A stretch of DNA of 64,000 bases from Phragmites australis (taxonomy: Eukaryota > Streptophyta > Magnoliopsida > Poales > Poaceae): assembly GCF_958298935.1 (NCBI RefSeq), contig NC_084924.1, positions 21,177,819 to 21,241,818 of the forward strand. The letters run 5' to 3'. A model generated the notes under the pieces. The model searched no databases and had not been told where the DNA came from. It was given only the letters and a program-made list of their open reading frames with translations. Every line of letters starts with the position of its first letter. Position 1 is the stretch's first letter. Below, piece after piece: positions 1 to 9,880 of the stretch. The translations under genes were made by a program, and so were the position numbers.

Positions 1-3000
1 AACGAACAATCTCCCTGAAAAACAAATCAGCAACGTGTGAAGCATCATCGCTCTTATGACAAGGGATAAAATGTGCCATTTTAGAAAAGCGATCTACAAC
101 AACAAAAATAGAATCCCTCCCCCTCTGAGACCGAGGTAACCCCAGAACAAAGTCCATAGATATATCTTCCCAAGGTACATGTGGAATAGGTAATGGAGTA
201 TATAAACCATGGGGATTGAGGCGGGACTTAGCTTTCAAGCAAACGATGCAGCACCCAACGTGCCGCTGGACATCACGTCGCATATGTGGCCAAAAGAAAT
301 GATCGGAGAGCATGTCCAATGTCTTTTTGACACCAAAATGACCAGCTAGTCCACCTTCATGTGCTTCCTGCAAAAGAACTGGGCGAATCGAACAAGCTGG
401 GATGCATATTTTGTTAGTCCGAAATAAGAAGCCATCATGCACATAATATTTATCCCAACCTTTTCCATCAATGCAACGAGAGAAAGGTTCTTTAAAATCA
501 GCATCAACAGCATAAAGTGTTTTAATGGATTCCAAACCAAGCACTTTTGTATCTAGTTGTGTAATCAATGCACATCTTCTAGACAAGGCATCGGCAACAA
601 TGTTATCTTTACCACGCTTATGTTTGACAACATAGGGAAACGTTTCAATGAACTCAATCCATTTAGCATGTCGACGGTTCAGCTTGCCTTGGCTTTTAAG
701 ATATTTCAAAGCTTCATGATCAGAATGGATTACAAATTCTTTAGGGAACAAGTAATGTTGCCAAACTTCCAAAACACGAACTAACGCATAAAGCTCCTTG
801 TCATAAACTGAGTAATTTAGATGTGGACCATTTAGCTTTTCAGAAAAGTAGGCAACAGGTTTACCTTCTTGCAGCAGTACACCTCCTATGCCAATACCAC
901 TTGCATCACATTCGATCTCAAATGTCTTACCAAAATCAGGAAGTTGTAGCAGCGGTGCTTCACAAAGCTTTGTTTTCAGCTCATTGAAGGCTTGGTCTTG
1001 TTCATCTCCCCACTTGAATGGAACATCCTTCTTTGTCAAATTATTGAGGGGTGCAGCGATCATGCTGAAATCTTTAACAAAACGCCTGTAAAAACCTGCA
1101 AGACCATGAAAGCTTCGAACTTGGCTCACATTTACCGGTGTAGGCCAATCCTTTATTGCTTTAACCTTCTCTTCATCAACCTGAATACCATCTGCGGAAA
1201 CAACAAAGCCAAGGAAAACAACACGGTCTGTGCAAAAGGTGCACTTAGCAATGTTGCCATACAATTTCTCTTCCCTCAAAACAGCAAGTACTTGATGGAT
1301 ATGATCAAGATGTTCATCAAATGATTTGCTATAGATCAGAATATCATCAAAATAAACAACTACAAACTTGCCAATGAAAGCTCGTAAAACATGATTCATT
1401 AAGCGCATAAAAGTTGAAGGAGCATTTGTCAAGCCAAATGGCATCACAAGCCATTCATAGAGACCAAATTTAGTTTTAAACGCTGTTTTCCATTCATCAC
1501 CAAGTTTCATGCGGATTTGATGATAACCACTACGCAAATCTATCTTGGTGAAAATGATAGAACCACTCAATTCATCTAACATGTCATCAAGTCGTGGAAT
1601 GGGATGGCGATATCGAACAGTTATAGCATTGATAGCACGACAATCAACACACATGCGCCAAGAGCCAGCTTTCTTTGGGACTAAAAGAACGGGAACTGCA
1701 CATGGTGATAAGGATTCACGAACATACCCTTTGTCCAAAAGCTCTTTTACCTGTCGCTGAATTTCCTTTGTTTCTTCAGGATTGGTGCGGTAGGCTGGAC
1801 GATTTGGAAGCGAAGCACCTGGTACTAAATCAATTTGATGCTCAATTCCACGGAGTGGAGGAAGTCCAGCTGGTATCTCATCGGGAAAAACATTTTCGAA
1901 GTCCTGTAAGAGATCAAGAACAACACTAGGCAGCGATGAAGGTAAATTGTTAGTTGAAAGTAGGACCTCCTTGTGCAAGAGCACAAAGAATGGGGCTGTG
2001 GTGTTTCTCACTTCTCTCAAATCACTCTTGCTCACAAAGAGACACTCAGTGTGGCGTGGCTGTTTAGGATTGGCATGAGGCTTTATGTGGCTGGATGGGT
2101 TAGAACTCTCTCCCTTACTTGGGTTGGGGGTCTCACTCAATTTTCTTTTGTCTGATTCCTCTCTTTTCTTGCGAGCCATATCTGAAGTATGTATCTCCTC
2201 TGGAGATAATGGAACAAGAACCACCTTCTTGTCATTGTGAATGAAAGTGTATTTGTTAGACTGTCCAAAATGCACCGAGTCCACATCAAATTGCCAGGGC
2301 CGACCAAGCAGCAAATGGCATGCTTGCATGGGGACAATATCACAATCAACCTCTCCATGATAATCACCAATAGAAAATGACAAACGAATCATCGCTGAAA
2401 CCTTAACTGTCCCAGAATTATTCAACCATTGCATATGGTATGGATGTGGATGGCGACGTGGCTGCAAACCAAGCTTATCAACAAGCAAAGCACTAACAAT
2501 ATTATTGCAGCTCCCACCATCTATGATGAAACGGCACACTTGTCCTTTCACTTTGCATCGGGATTGAAACAAATTATGGCGTTGTCCTTGTTCAGCAGCA
2601 ACAAATTGAGTGGAAAGAACTCGCCTAACCACCAAAGAAGGAGATGGTGTGTTCATTATAGAAGGCTTCAAATCAGGAAAATCAGCAAGCAACTCATCAA
2701 AATCAGCACTAGTAATCTCGTCGGAAGATGGAGAAACTACATCGTGTAATATGTCATTGTGAGCAAAAGTTGGAATAGGTTGAATGGCTAAACAATTCAG
2801 ACCTAGCTCAAATGTACCATCCTCTGCTGAATACTCACAAGTGTCAAGATTAAGATCTGCAAATACAGTGGTAAACTCGTCCTCCTCTTCACTTTGTGAA
2901 TCATAAGAACCATCAGCAAGTGCAATAATAGTACGACGATTGGGACATTCAGCTTGCTTATGCCCATGACCACCACACTTAAAACACTCAATCTTGCTTG

Positions 3001-4200
3001 TCTTGCGTTGGGTGGCTGCAGTAGAAGAAGTGGGCTGATTTGAACTCACAGCTTTACCTTTCGCATCCAATTGTTTCGAAGAAGTTGGAATAGATCTATT
3101 TGCTCCACGAGATGAGGATTTGGGCGTTGCAGCTCCTTGCTGTTGGAATTGAGGCGTGACATCCCCTTGCTGTTGGGAATGACGCCATGAAGCATTGTAT
3201 TTGTAAGACGTAGCAACTTGCCGTTCAGCCCTCTTTGCAAAATGAACCAACTCAGTGAGACAAGTGTAATTTGTCATATCCACTTTATCAGCAATGGATT
3301 TATTGAGGCCAACCATAAACCGGGCCATTGTGGATTCCTCATCTTCAGTTATCCCTGTACGAAGTAAACACATTTCCAATTCTTGAAAATATTCATCAAC
3401 AGTACGAGTACCTTGCACAAGACGTTTTAGCTTCAAATGTAGGTCACGAGAATAATATGCAGGAACAAAACGACGTCGCATTTCCCTCTTCATGTCTTCC
3501 CAAGTTATACGGTCATGCCCAACTCTATGATATTCAGTACGGATCTGATTCCACCAAGTTATGGCATAGCCTTTGAACTCAATGGCTGCAAGCTTTGCCT
3601 TCTTTTCAGCAGGGTATTCATACAAATCAAATAGTTGCTCCACTTTGGTTTCCCATTCAAAGTAATCATCAGCATTCTCCTTGCCGCTGAATGGAGGAAT
3701 GGACACTTTAACCTTGCCCAAACCATCATCATTGTGACGTCGTTCATGATGACGCCGACGGTGATCACCATAACGACCACGGGTTCCAAAACGGCCAAAG
3801 TTGTCACCACCATGATCATCATATGCACCACGGCGACCATAAGGATCACCTCCATGTTCACACTATAATTTGAAAACGTTTCAGCATCAAAATCAGGAGG
3901 ATGCCCAACAGGGACACGTCGTGCACGACCAAAACCAGCAGCAAATCCTCGGCCACGGCCACCTGCAAAGTTATCAAAACCAGCAGCGAATCCTTGGCCA
4001 CGACCACCACCACCGCCACCGGCATGTTGATCATCATCCTCAATGTGTTCATCATCATGAGGTGGATGCTCCCCGTGTTGCTGCTGTAGTGATTGTTGAA
4101 GTGCTTGCATCCCTTGCATCAATTGTTGCATTTGTGCACGCACTTCCTGAATTTCTTGAGCAGAAACAGTGTGAGAAGGGGAATCTTCATTTCCTGCCAT
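1..4200 (-). pseudogene. gag-pol polyprotein of element A, one frame break, truncated by window edge
   Basis: Gag starts with MAGNED at 4200 and has a Gln-rich then Gly/Arg-rich N-terminus (3900-4130). Near 3855 the coding sense moves to the -1 frame. That frame is closed upstream by a TAG at 3863-3865 but, read codon by codon, has no stop from 3862 to position 1. In it I see the Gag core, a CCHC knuckle ([14 protein letters not shown], about 2943-2990), a retropepsin motif IDGG (about 2510-2525), RT with YFDDILIYS (about 1329-1355), RNase H with ECDASG (about 900-920), an integrase HHCC zinc finger (about 240-360) and the first integrase Asp in MDFVLGLP (about 150). The original frame continues to 3559 as noncoding read-through. 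Everything after the integrase N-terminal half is outside the window. With one frame break it is either recently inactivated or uses frameshifting; I favour inactivation. Confidence 0.85.
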
Positions 4201-5082
4201 GTTAGTAACAAAGGGAGAAAGTAATAGGACAAAATATATGTGGAATCACTCCCTCACCACTTACAAAACAAGTTCTTTCTCTCCCTGAAAAGAGCAAGAA
4301 CCGGGGCTGCAATTTGTAGTGGAAGAGTGATTGTAACAGCGACGACGGTGCAACAACTCACGGTGCTTTTTAAGTGGAGCTTGGTGGGGTAATATGTAAG
4401 TGGAATGCGCTGAAAAATGTAGTGATGCAAAACCGAATAATAATCCAAGAACACAAGTCTAAGTTGCTGAATATAAAGGAAAAGATGCACAAAGAAAGGA
4501 ACAAGATGTAGGAAGTGGATAGATGAACACCAATTGCACCAAACAAAACTTGTTGCTGCCCAAACCCCTTTTTGGTGTGCTGAACACAATTCTCTTTTAT
4601 TTCTTTTCTTTCCTTTTTTTTTTTTTTGAACAAGAACTCGTTGTTTTCAGTCCTTCTTTTGACCAATATACATCTTTTCTTTTAACATTTGTGACAACAC
4701 AGCACAACTTTCAACTGAGGGGGCGCACAAGGATCAACCAAGATGGATGGTGCAGCACAAAAACAAGAAACTCGGGAGGGGAATATGTGGCGGGTAGAAA
4801 ACAAGGGTGGGACGGGTGGGTATTTTTTGTTTATATATATGCAGCAAGCAATGACGATCAGATCAAGGATGGGATGGAACAAAGATATCAGCTAGAACGA
4901 TGAGGGGGGGAAAAAAATTCAGCAACTAGACAAATCTTAAAGGATTAAAACTCGATAAAGCAAACTACAAAATCAGTAGCACGTATGAATTTGGGCTGTA
5001 GGTTTTCTTTTTGGCTATTAGTGGACAGTAGGTATATAAAATCTATCCTACCAAAAACAAGAACAATCCTACTGAGGAAACG
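4201..5082 (-). other. Untranslated leader of element A
   Basis: Between primer site and Gag start. AT-rich, with a run of T at 4612-4627 and an A/G-rich stretch near 4905-4917. I see no credible coding frame; the short ORFs here have no family resemblance. Confidence 0.7.
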
Positions 5083-5097
5083 GAGGCTTTGATACTA
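5083..5097 (-). other. Primer-binding site of element A (initiator Met tRNA type, degenerate)
   Basis: The minus strand reads TAGTATCAAAGCCTC directly inside the LTR, differing at two positions from the usual TGGTATCAGAGCCTC. Position and spacing match the primer sites of C and J. Confidence 0.65.
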
Positions 5098-5099
5098 GA

Positions 5100-6057
5100 T
5101 GATAAGCACACGCCTAGGCAGCACGTGTAGCAAGTTGTTGTGGCCCGATCTTCTCGTAGGATCTGCGAACTTGATAAATTGTCGCTGCGTGACCTGGTGA
5201 AGAGGCAGCGCACCGCGAGGCTGTCCACGCGACGAACTACCGAGACAATCACCCTTCCACGTATCGACGAAACAGCCCACGCAATCACGCCCTATAGACG
5301 TGAAGGCACGAACTGGGTGAACCGCAGTTCGGCGTTCTACAACTCCCTCAGGGGTCGAAAGAACAAATGTTGCAAGCCTCTCAAGACTCACGCATAAACA
5401 AACTCCACGAATTTGTGTATTCTGAATTCAATAAAAATTAAGATCTGTCTTTTCATTGTCTAGTACAAGATATAGAGATAGGGGCGTTCAGCTTTGAGTA
5501 AATGGCTGCATGCGCATGCTCTAATGGATTTCGTGGCTGGTTCGCGCGTCTTTTCAGCTTCTGGCAGCAGTTACTAAAATGAGCATAACTCCTTATTGGG
5601 ACGTCCAAATAATGAACCGTTTGATGGGCTGGAAAGTAGACTTGAAGACGCTTCCATCCACTTATAGAACACCGTCTAACTCCTTGTATTCTGTCCGCAG
5701 TGATGCTTGGAATTCGTACCATGTGTCAGTCATCTAGCTTCTGGTTGCATTCCCATGCTAAGGTGATGAACCACCATTTTATTCATGCACACCATAGGCT
5801 TCTTGGTTCAGATGTCCAGAGGCTTGAATCCATCTTGATCCCATGCTAGTTCATACACTCCATCATTCCTAAGGACATTGAAACAAGAACTCAAAAGCAT
5901 AGGCTCATTCAACATAGACTGATTATTAAACATAAGGTTAGCGTTCACCTGAGAATGAATTTCCTTCTGCAATTGTTTAGCTCTACTCCTTGTAATTGGA
6001 CCAGCTATATCAAGTGGAGTTTCATTTGAAGATGAGTGAATGCTAGGCATGTCCTCA
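5100..6057 (-). repeat. 5' LTR of element A (958 bp)
   Basis: Starts TGATAAGC next to the primer site and ends GTCCTCA at 6057, where the RT of element B resumes. Boundaries were set by homology with C, whose LTR ends at the equivalent coding point, and by the break in B's RT. A pol-tail reading frame occupies 5808-6057. In the missing 3' LTR this would encode about the last 83 residues of the polyprotein, including the motif GPITRSRAKQLQ. Because no second LTR is visible, the exact end could move by a few bases. Confidence 0.75.
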
Positions 6058-6062
6058 TTATC

Positions 6063-7390
6063 CTCGATGTGTTGGCTCCTCCTGGTACTTTTTACTACTA
6101 TGTCATCAACATAGGCCAATACATTTTGTCCCAGCTGCGGCTTTAATACAGCCTGTACCAACCTTGTAAAGGTTGCTCTAGCATTTCGGAGTCTGAAAGG
6201 CATTCTTACAAAACAGTATGTTCCGAAAGAGGTTCTAAAACTCGTTTTGTCTTCATCTTCCTTTGCCATCCATATTTGATGGTACCCTGCATAAGCATCT
6301 AAGAAGCTTAGCATCTCGCAGCCGGCTGCGGAGTCTACGCGCTGGTCAATTCTAGGTAGTGGAAAGTCATCTTTGGGCAAGCTTTGTTTAAATCTGTGAA
6401 GTCGATGCACAATCTCCACTTTCCATTGCTTTTCCTTACTAATACAGGGTTGGCCAACCACTTCGAGTGCATAACTTCGTGTATCACTCCGGCATCGAAC
6501 AGTTTTTCTACTTCGGCCTTTGCTGCTTCTTCTCTTTCCCCCAAAGCTTTTCTAAGCTTCTGCTTCCTTGGTTTCGCTTTGGGGTCCACATTTAGCTTGT
6601 GCTGAATGATGTTTCGACTTACTCCTTGCAGGTCTCTGGGGGACCACGTGAAGACATCGTCGTTTTTGTGAAGGAACATTACAAGTTGGTGCTGGTCCTC
6701 TGCTGGGGCCTCTGCCCCTATTGTGATCTTTTTATCTTCTTTTTCATGATTTAGTTGTACTATTCTGGTAGCTCCTTCTGGTGCACCCTTCGCACATTTC
6801 CCTATATTTGGCTGGTTATGGCCTGCTTCGGGACCCGTCGAAGGGTCTGCGATGTTGTGGACATTTCTTCTTCCTGGAGCTATTCCCACTTCGATTCGCC
6901 TAGCAACTCGCTGATCTCCCAACACCTTTATGACTCCTTCTGGGCCAGGCATCTTCATGCACAAATATGCGTGGTGCGGTATTGCTCCGAATGTATTGAG
7001 GAACCCCCTCTCAAATATCGCATTGTAAGGGTAGCTAATGTCCACCACATCAAAGGTAATTTCTTCTGTGCGGAAATTCGTCTGTTCGCCAAACGACACT
7101 GGGATTGTTAATTTTCCCAGAGCGTTGATTGTGTTTCCGCCGAAGCCTAGCAACGGTGATGCAGCTTGTTTTAAGTCACTTCTTCGCAGCCCCATTTTGT
7201 CGAAGGCATCACCGAAGATAATGTCCGCGGAACTTCCTCCATCGATCAATATCCTATGTACTTCATTTCCCGAGATGTTCACGGTAATGACGAAGGCATC
7301 TGTGTGCAGATAATCTAATACCCTCATATCCTCTTGCGAGAATGTAATGGGAATGCTGGACCATATTGAATTGACGTACGTTGGTCCCAC
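6063..7390 (-). pseudogene. protease-RT region of element B
   Basis: From 7390 leftward: an aspartic protease with [13 protein letters not shown] (about 7215-7250), a linker, then RT starting with [18 protein letters not shown] frameshift near 6375 moves the frame; RT then continues through FLDAYAGYHQIWMAKED and YVDDIVVKS (about 6090-6120) and ends after SQHIED at 6063. Wording and motif order match the Tat lineage (RIRE2/Grande-like). The expected YVDD catalytic motif is intact, but RNase H and integrase are displaced by element A. The open frame happens to run on in frame into A's LTR pol tail down to 5808. Confidence 0.85.
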
Positions 7391-7543
7391 TCCGACGTGG
7401 TTAACCCTTCACACGTATTCTTTTCGTTGTCTCTTGGATTCTGTTTGCTGGCTGGACCCCCCTGAAATGGCTAGCACCACATTCTACCCATGGTTTATAG
7501 TATTAACTGATTTGCTACTTTCTGGTGGTGCCTCAATTGCGGG

Positions 7544-8200
7544 TCATGGCGGCGGCGGGGGTAGGTCGCCCCGAATGTTCATTTGCCTAGTTTGATCAAA
7601 TTGAGCTGAAGGTGCGGGTGCATATTGTGGTGCTGGAATTTGCTGCCATTGGTTCGGAAACACCATGTTCTGACTGTGGTTTTGCCACCCTTCGCTTCTT
7701 GCGAAGCTTGTTTCGTGGTGAACTGTCCTTCCGTTATCGACCGACTGCTTCGCTAAACTTTCTTTCATAGCCACGACTTGTGGGCAATGTTTAGTCCGGT
7801 GGCCAGCTCCTTCGCCGTGCAGCTCGCAGTAAAAGGTTGCCAGGTCGTGCGGAGGCCGTCCTCCTCTACCTCCGTGGCCTCTTCCCCTGCCCGCCCAGCC
7901 TCCTCTATTGGACGAGTTGTAGGCTTCGCACGATCCTTGGACTGCTTCGGGCGGGCCGGGGTTGATTTGGTTGACTTCTTTTTGGCTTGGATAATCAGGA
8001 CCTTCGGGTTTTCTTGGACGTTGAGGTCTGTCTCTCTGATTGCCACCACTTGCCTCTTTAGGTGGTGCATGTTTTACTTTTGAGGCCGTAAACTCATTTT
8101 TCCTTCGAAGATGATCGAGCTCAGACCTTGAGTATTCTTTCATCTTGTTGAGCAGCTCCTGGATGCTTGCGGGTCTTTTTCTGCTAAGCTTTCCTGCCAA
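7544..8200 (-). pseudogene. C-terminal part of Gag of element B
   Basis: A 218-codon frame beginning MAGKLSRKRP. It contains a Gly/Arg-rich tract and a zinc-binding-like motif, YCELHGEGAGHRTKHC, typical of Tat-lineage Gag in place of a standard CCHC knuckle. It is separated from the N-terminal Gag frame by a break at 8200-8322 and from protease by another at 7390-7544, so it is a disrupted continuation of one gag-pol gene. Confidence 0.75.
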
Positions 8201-8321
8201 CAGGCCCCCTCTAATGCCCTGTATTGCGGCATCAATGATCGTATCTTCGCTCTAATCCCTTCGCATGACAACGTATGTGTACGAATCGGTGCATATAACT
8301 CTGTAAAGTTTCTGTTGGTTG

Positions 8322-9266
8322 CTACTTCAGCGCGAAGAGGTCGGTTGCGGTGATGTTGTCTGCCCGGTTCCCCTGGAAATTACTGTACAGGGTAGTGCGC
8401 AGCTGTTCCCATGAATATATGGACTCCGGGGGTAGGGCGGAGTACCACGACCTTGCTATTCCCTTTATCGCCAATACGAAGGCCTTTGCCAAGGTTACAC
8501 CGTCCCCACCAGCTGACTCTACGGCTGCCTCGAAACTCATGACAAATTCTCTCGGATCTGATTCTCCATCAAACATTACCACTCTGGGCATCTTGAATCC
8601 TAGCGGCCATGGCTGATTTTGCAGGTCCATTGCTAGGGGTGACTCAGGATCTCCCGTGGAAGATCTTCGCCAAACTTCTTGCGAAGCTCGTATCAAATCT
8701 CCCGGTGGCGTCGGCCAGCGAGACATGCCCTCCGCTTGGAGTATATCGATTTCCTCTTGGATCTTTTCCAACGTTTTTCTTGCTTCGTCTGCCCGCCTGC
8801 GGTACTCTGCGGCTTTCCGGCTCGCTGCTAGGCCATCCAACATGCGCTTCTTGTGCGCAAGCTGCCTTTCCAACTCCTCGGCTTCTAGCCTCGCATTTCG
8901 TTCTTCGTTTGTTTCTTCCTCATGTTCAAACTCCGCGAAATCGCCGAGTTCCTCCCATTCTTCGTTCTTCCCTCTTTCGCCTTCTTTTTCTGGAAGATCG
9001 AAGCGAGTGCGATCCATTGGCTCCATGATCGGTATTTGCTCCGTGTCCATCCGAAGTGCGTCGTCATGTCGGCCATCGGTAGGTTGTTGTGGCCCTGTAT
9101 CAACTTCGCAATGCCGCTCTCGTCCAGCCGAAGCCCCCCCAGCTGAGGCATTACTTGATCCTGGTACGGCCGGAGTGGTTCTGTCGGCCAAAGGTCCGAC
9201 CGCGGCTGGGGGTTCCAGTAACGCCTCCGCTCCTCCGGGTGGCTTCGCTTTCTTATTAGGTGGCAT
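8322..9266 (-). pseudogene. N-terminal part of Gag of element B
   Basis: Starts MPPNKKAKPPGG 23 bases inside the primer site. Residues about 110-190 are Glu/Arg/Lys-rich and heptad-like (likely coiled coil). The retrotransposon Gag domain follows from about residue 225 (PWPLGFKMPRVVMFDGESDP...). It ends at a stop at 8322, before the expected end of Gag; the missing link to the next frame indicates a frameshift. A serine-rich open frame on the opposite strand (8656-9369) is its shadow. Confidence 0.8.
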
Positions 9267-9288
9267 GCCTTCGTGGGTTCGATCCGGC

Positions 9289-9301
9289 GGACGGCGCCAA
9301 C
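9289..9301 (-). other. Primer-binding site of element B
   Basis: The minus strand reads TTGGCGCCGTCCG immediately after the LTR end CCCAACA. This is the TGGCGCC-type site characteristic of Tat/Athila gypsy elements. Confidence 0.8.
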
Positions 9302-9880
9302 TGTTGGGATTAAAGTCCCAGACAAGGCGGGCCTTCGGAGGTGGAAGTATCGAAGGTCCCTTAGAGTGACACGTACTGGAAGTGGAACAATTTTCAATTA
9401 CCTCTTACGGTTACACTGTGGCTCTATTTATAGCCCGTACCCGGCAATCACGGGTCCTGTTTACATATCTTATCCCCTAACCTGCTACATTCCCGGAATA
9501 TCCGGAGGTAATATGGTACAAATGAGCGTGATCCCATAATTACAACAGTACCCAGGACAACCGTAGTCGGGCCCACTATCGAGCTGGCCATCCATTCGAA
9601 GGGTGTCGAAGCCCTCTTCGCCCGACCGCATGACGGGCAGCCTTCGCCCCCCCCCCCCCCCGGCGAAGACCTGGTCGTGCCTTCGCTCGCTTCAAAGGAT
9701 GCGGGATGCGAACCGAGGCTTCGCTCGACAATCAAAGTCGATTAGCCTCCGCCTGCGCCGATTCGGTGACCAGAAGGTGCGTGGATGCCCGCACCCTTCG
9801 ACCAACTTCGCTCCATAGCACCTCCAGTAAACTTCACGGTTGCCTTCGAGTGAGGGGGTGGCGGGAGATGATCCCCAACA
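9302..9880 (-). repeat. 5' LTR of element B (579 bp)
   Basis: TGTTGGGAT at 9302 and ATCCCCAACA ending at 9880 are inverted termini with the standard TG...CA. The left end abuts the primer site. It contains a homopolymer of 16 C at about 9646-9661 and a TATA box. The flanking ttgac (9881-9885) is the visible copy of the presumed target duplication. Confidence 0.8.
9424..9432 (-). promoter_or_regulatory. TATA box in LTR of element B
   Basis: The minus strand reads CTATAAATAGAG, a strong TATA consensus in the expected middle-to-late part of the LTR, upstream of the primer site. Confidence 0.6.

Larger units (their letters stand above)
1..6057 (-). mobile_element. Element A: chromovirus-like Ty3/gypsy retrotransposon, 5' part
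   Basis: Minus-strand gypsy element. Reading leftward from 6057 it has a 958-bp 5' LTR, an initiator-Met-type primer site, an untranslated leader, then gag-pol running off the left edge in the integrase. Domain order Gag, protease, RT, RNase H, integrase is that of Ty3/gypsy. Protein similarity to C and J is strong (the same IDGG protease and [11 protein letters not shown] motifs). All three carry a short pol tail inside the LTR. That layout is known for CRM-clade chromoviruses, so CRM or a close relative is my inference; no complete chromodomain could be examined. A lies inside the RT of element B. The 3' LTR and second target duplication lie left of the window. Confidence 0.85.
6058..9880 (-). 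mobile_element. Element B: Tat-type Ty3/gypsy retrotransposon, 5' part, split by element A
   Basis: Minus-strand element with 5' LTR (9302-9880), a TTGGCGCCGTC primer site, a coiled-coil-containing Gag, an IDGG protease and RT with the Tat-style motif YVDDIVVKS. Its RT stops at 6063, where element A is inserted; the rest is expected left of A. Several stops and frameshifts make it inactive. Bases 6058-6062 (ttatc) are the visible copy of A's presumed target duplication. LTR ends TGTTGGGAT/ATCCCCAACA are inverted repeats. Confidence 0.8.

Noticed and set aside
8656..9369. 237-codon Ser-rich open frame on the plus strand
   Set aside because: Exact antisense of B's Gag coiled coil; composition follows from the complementary codons.
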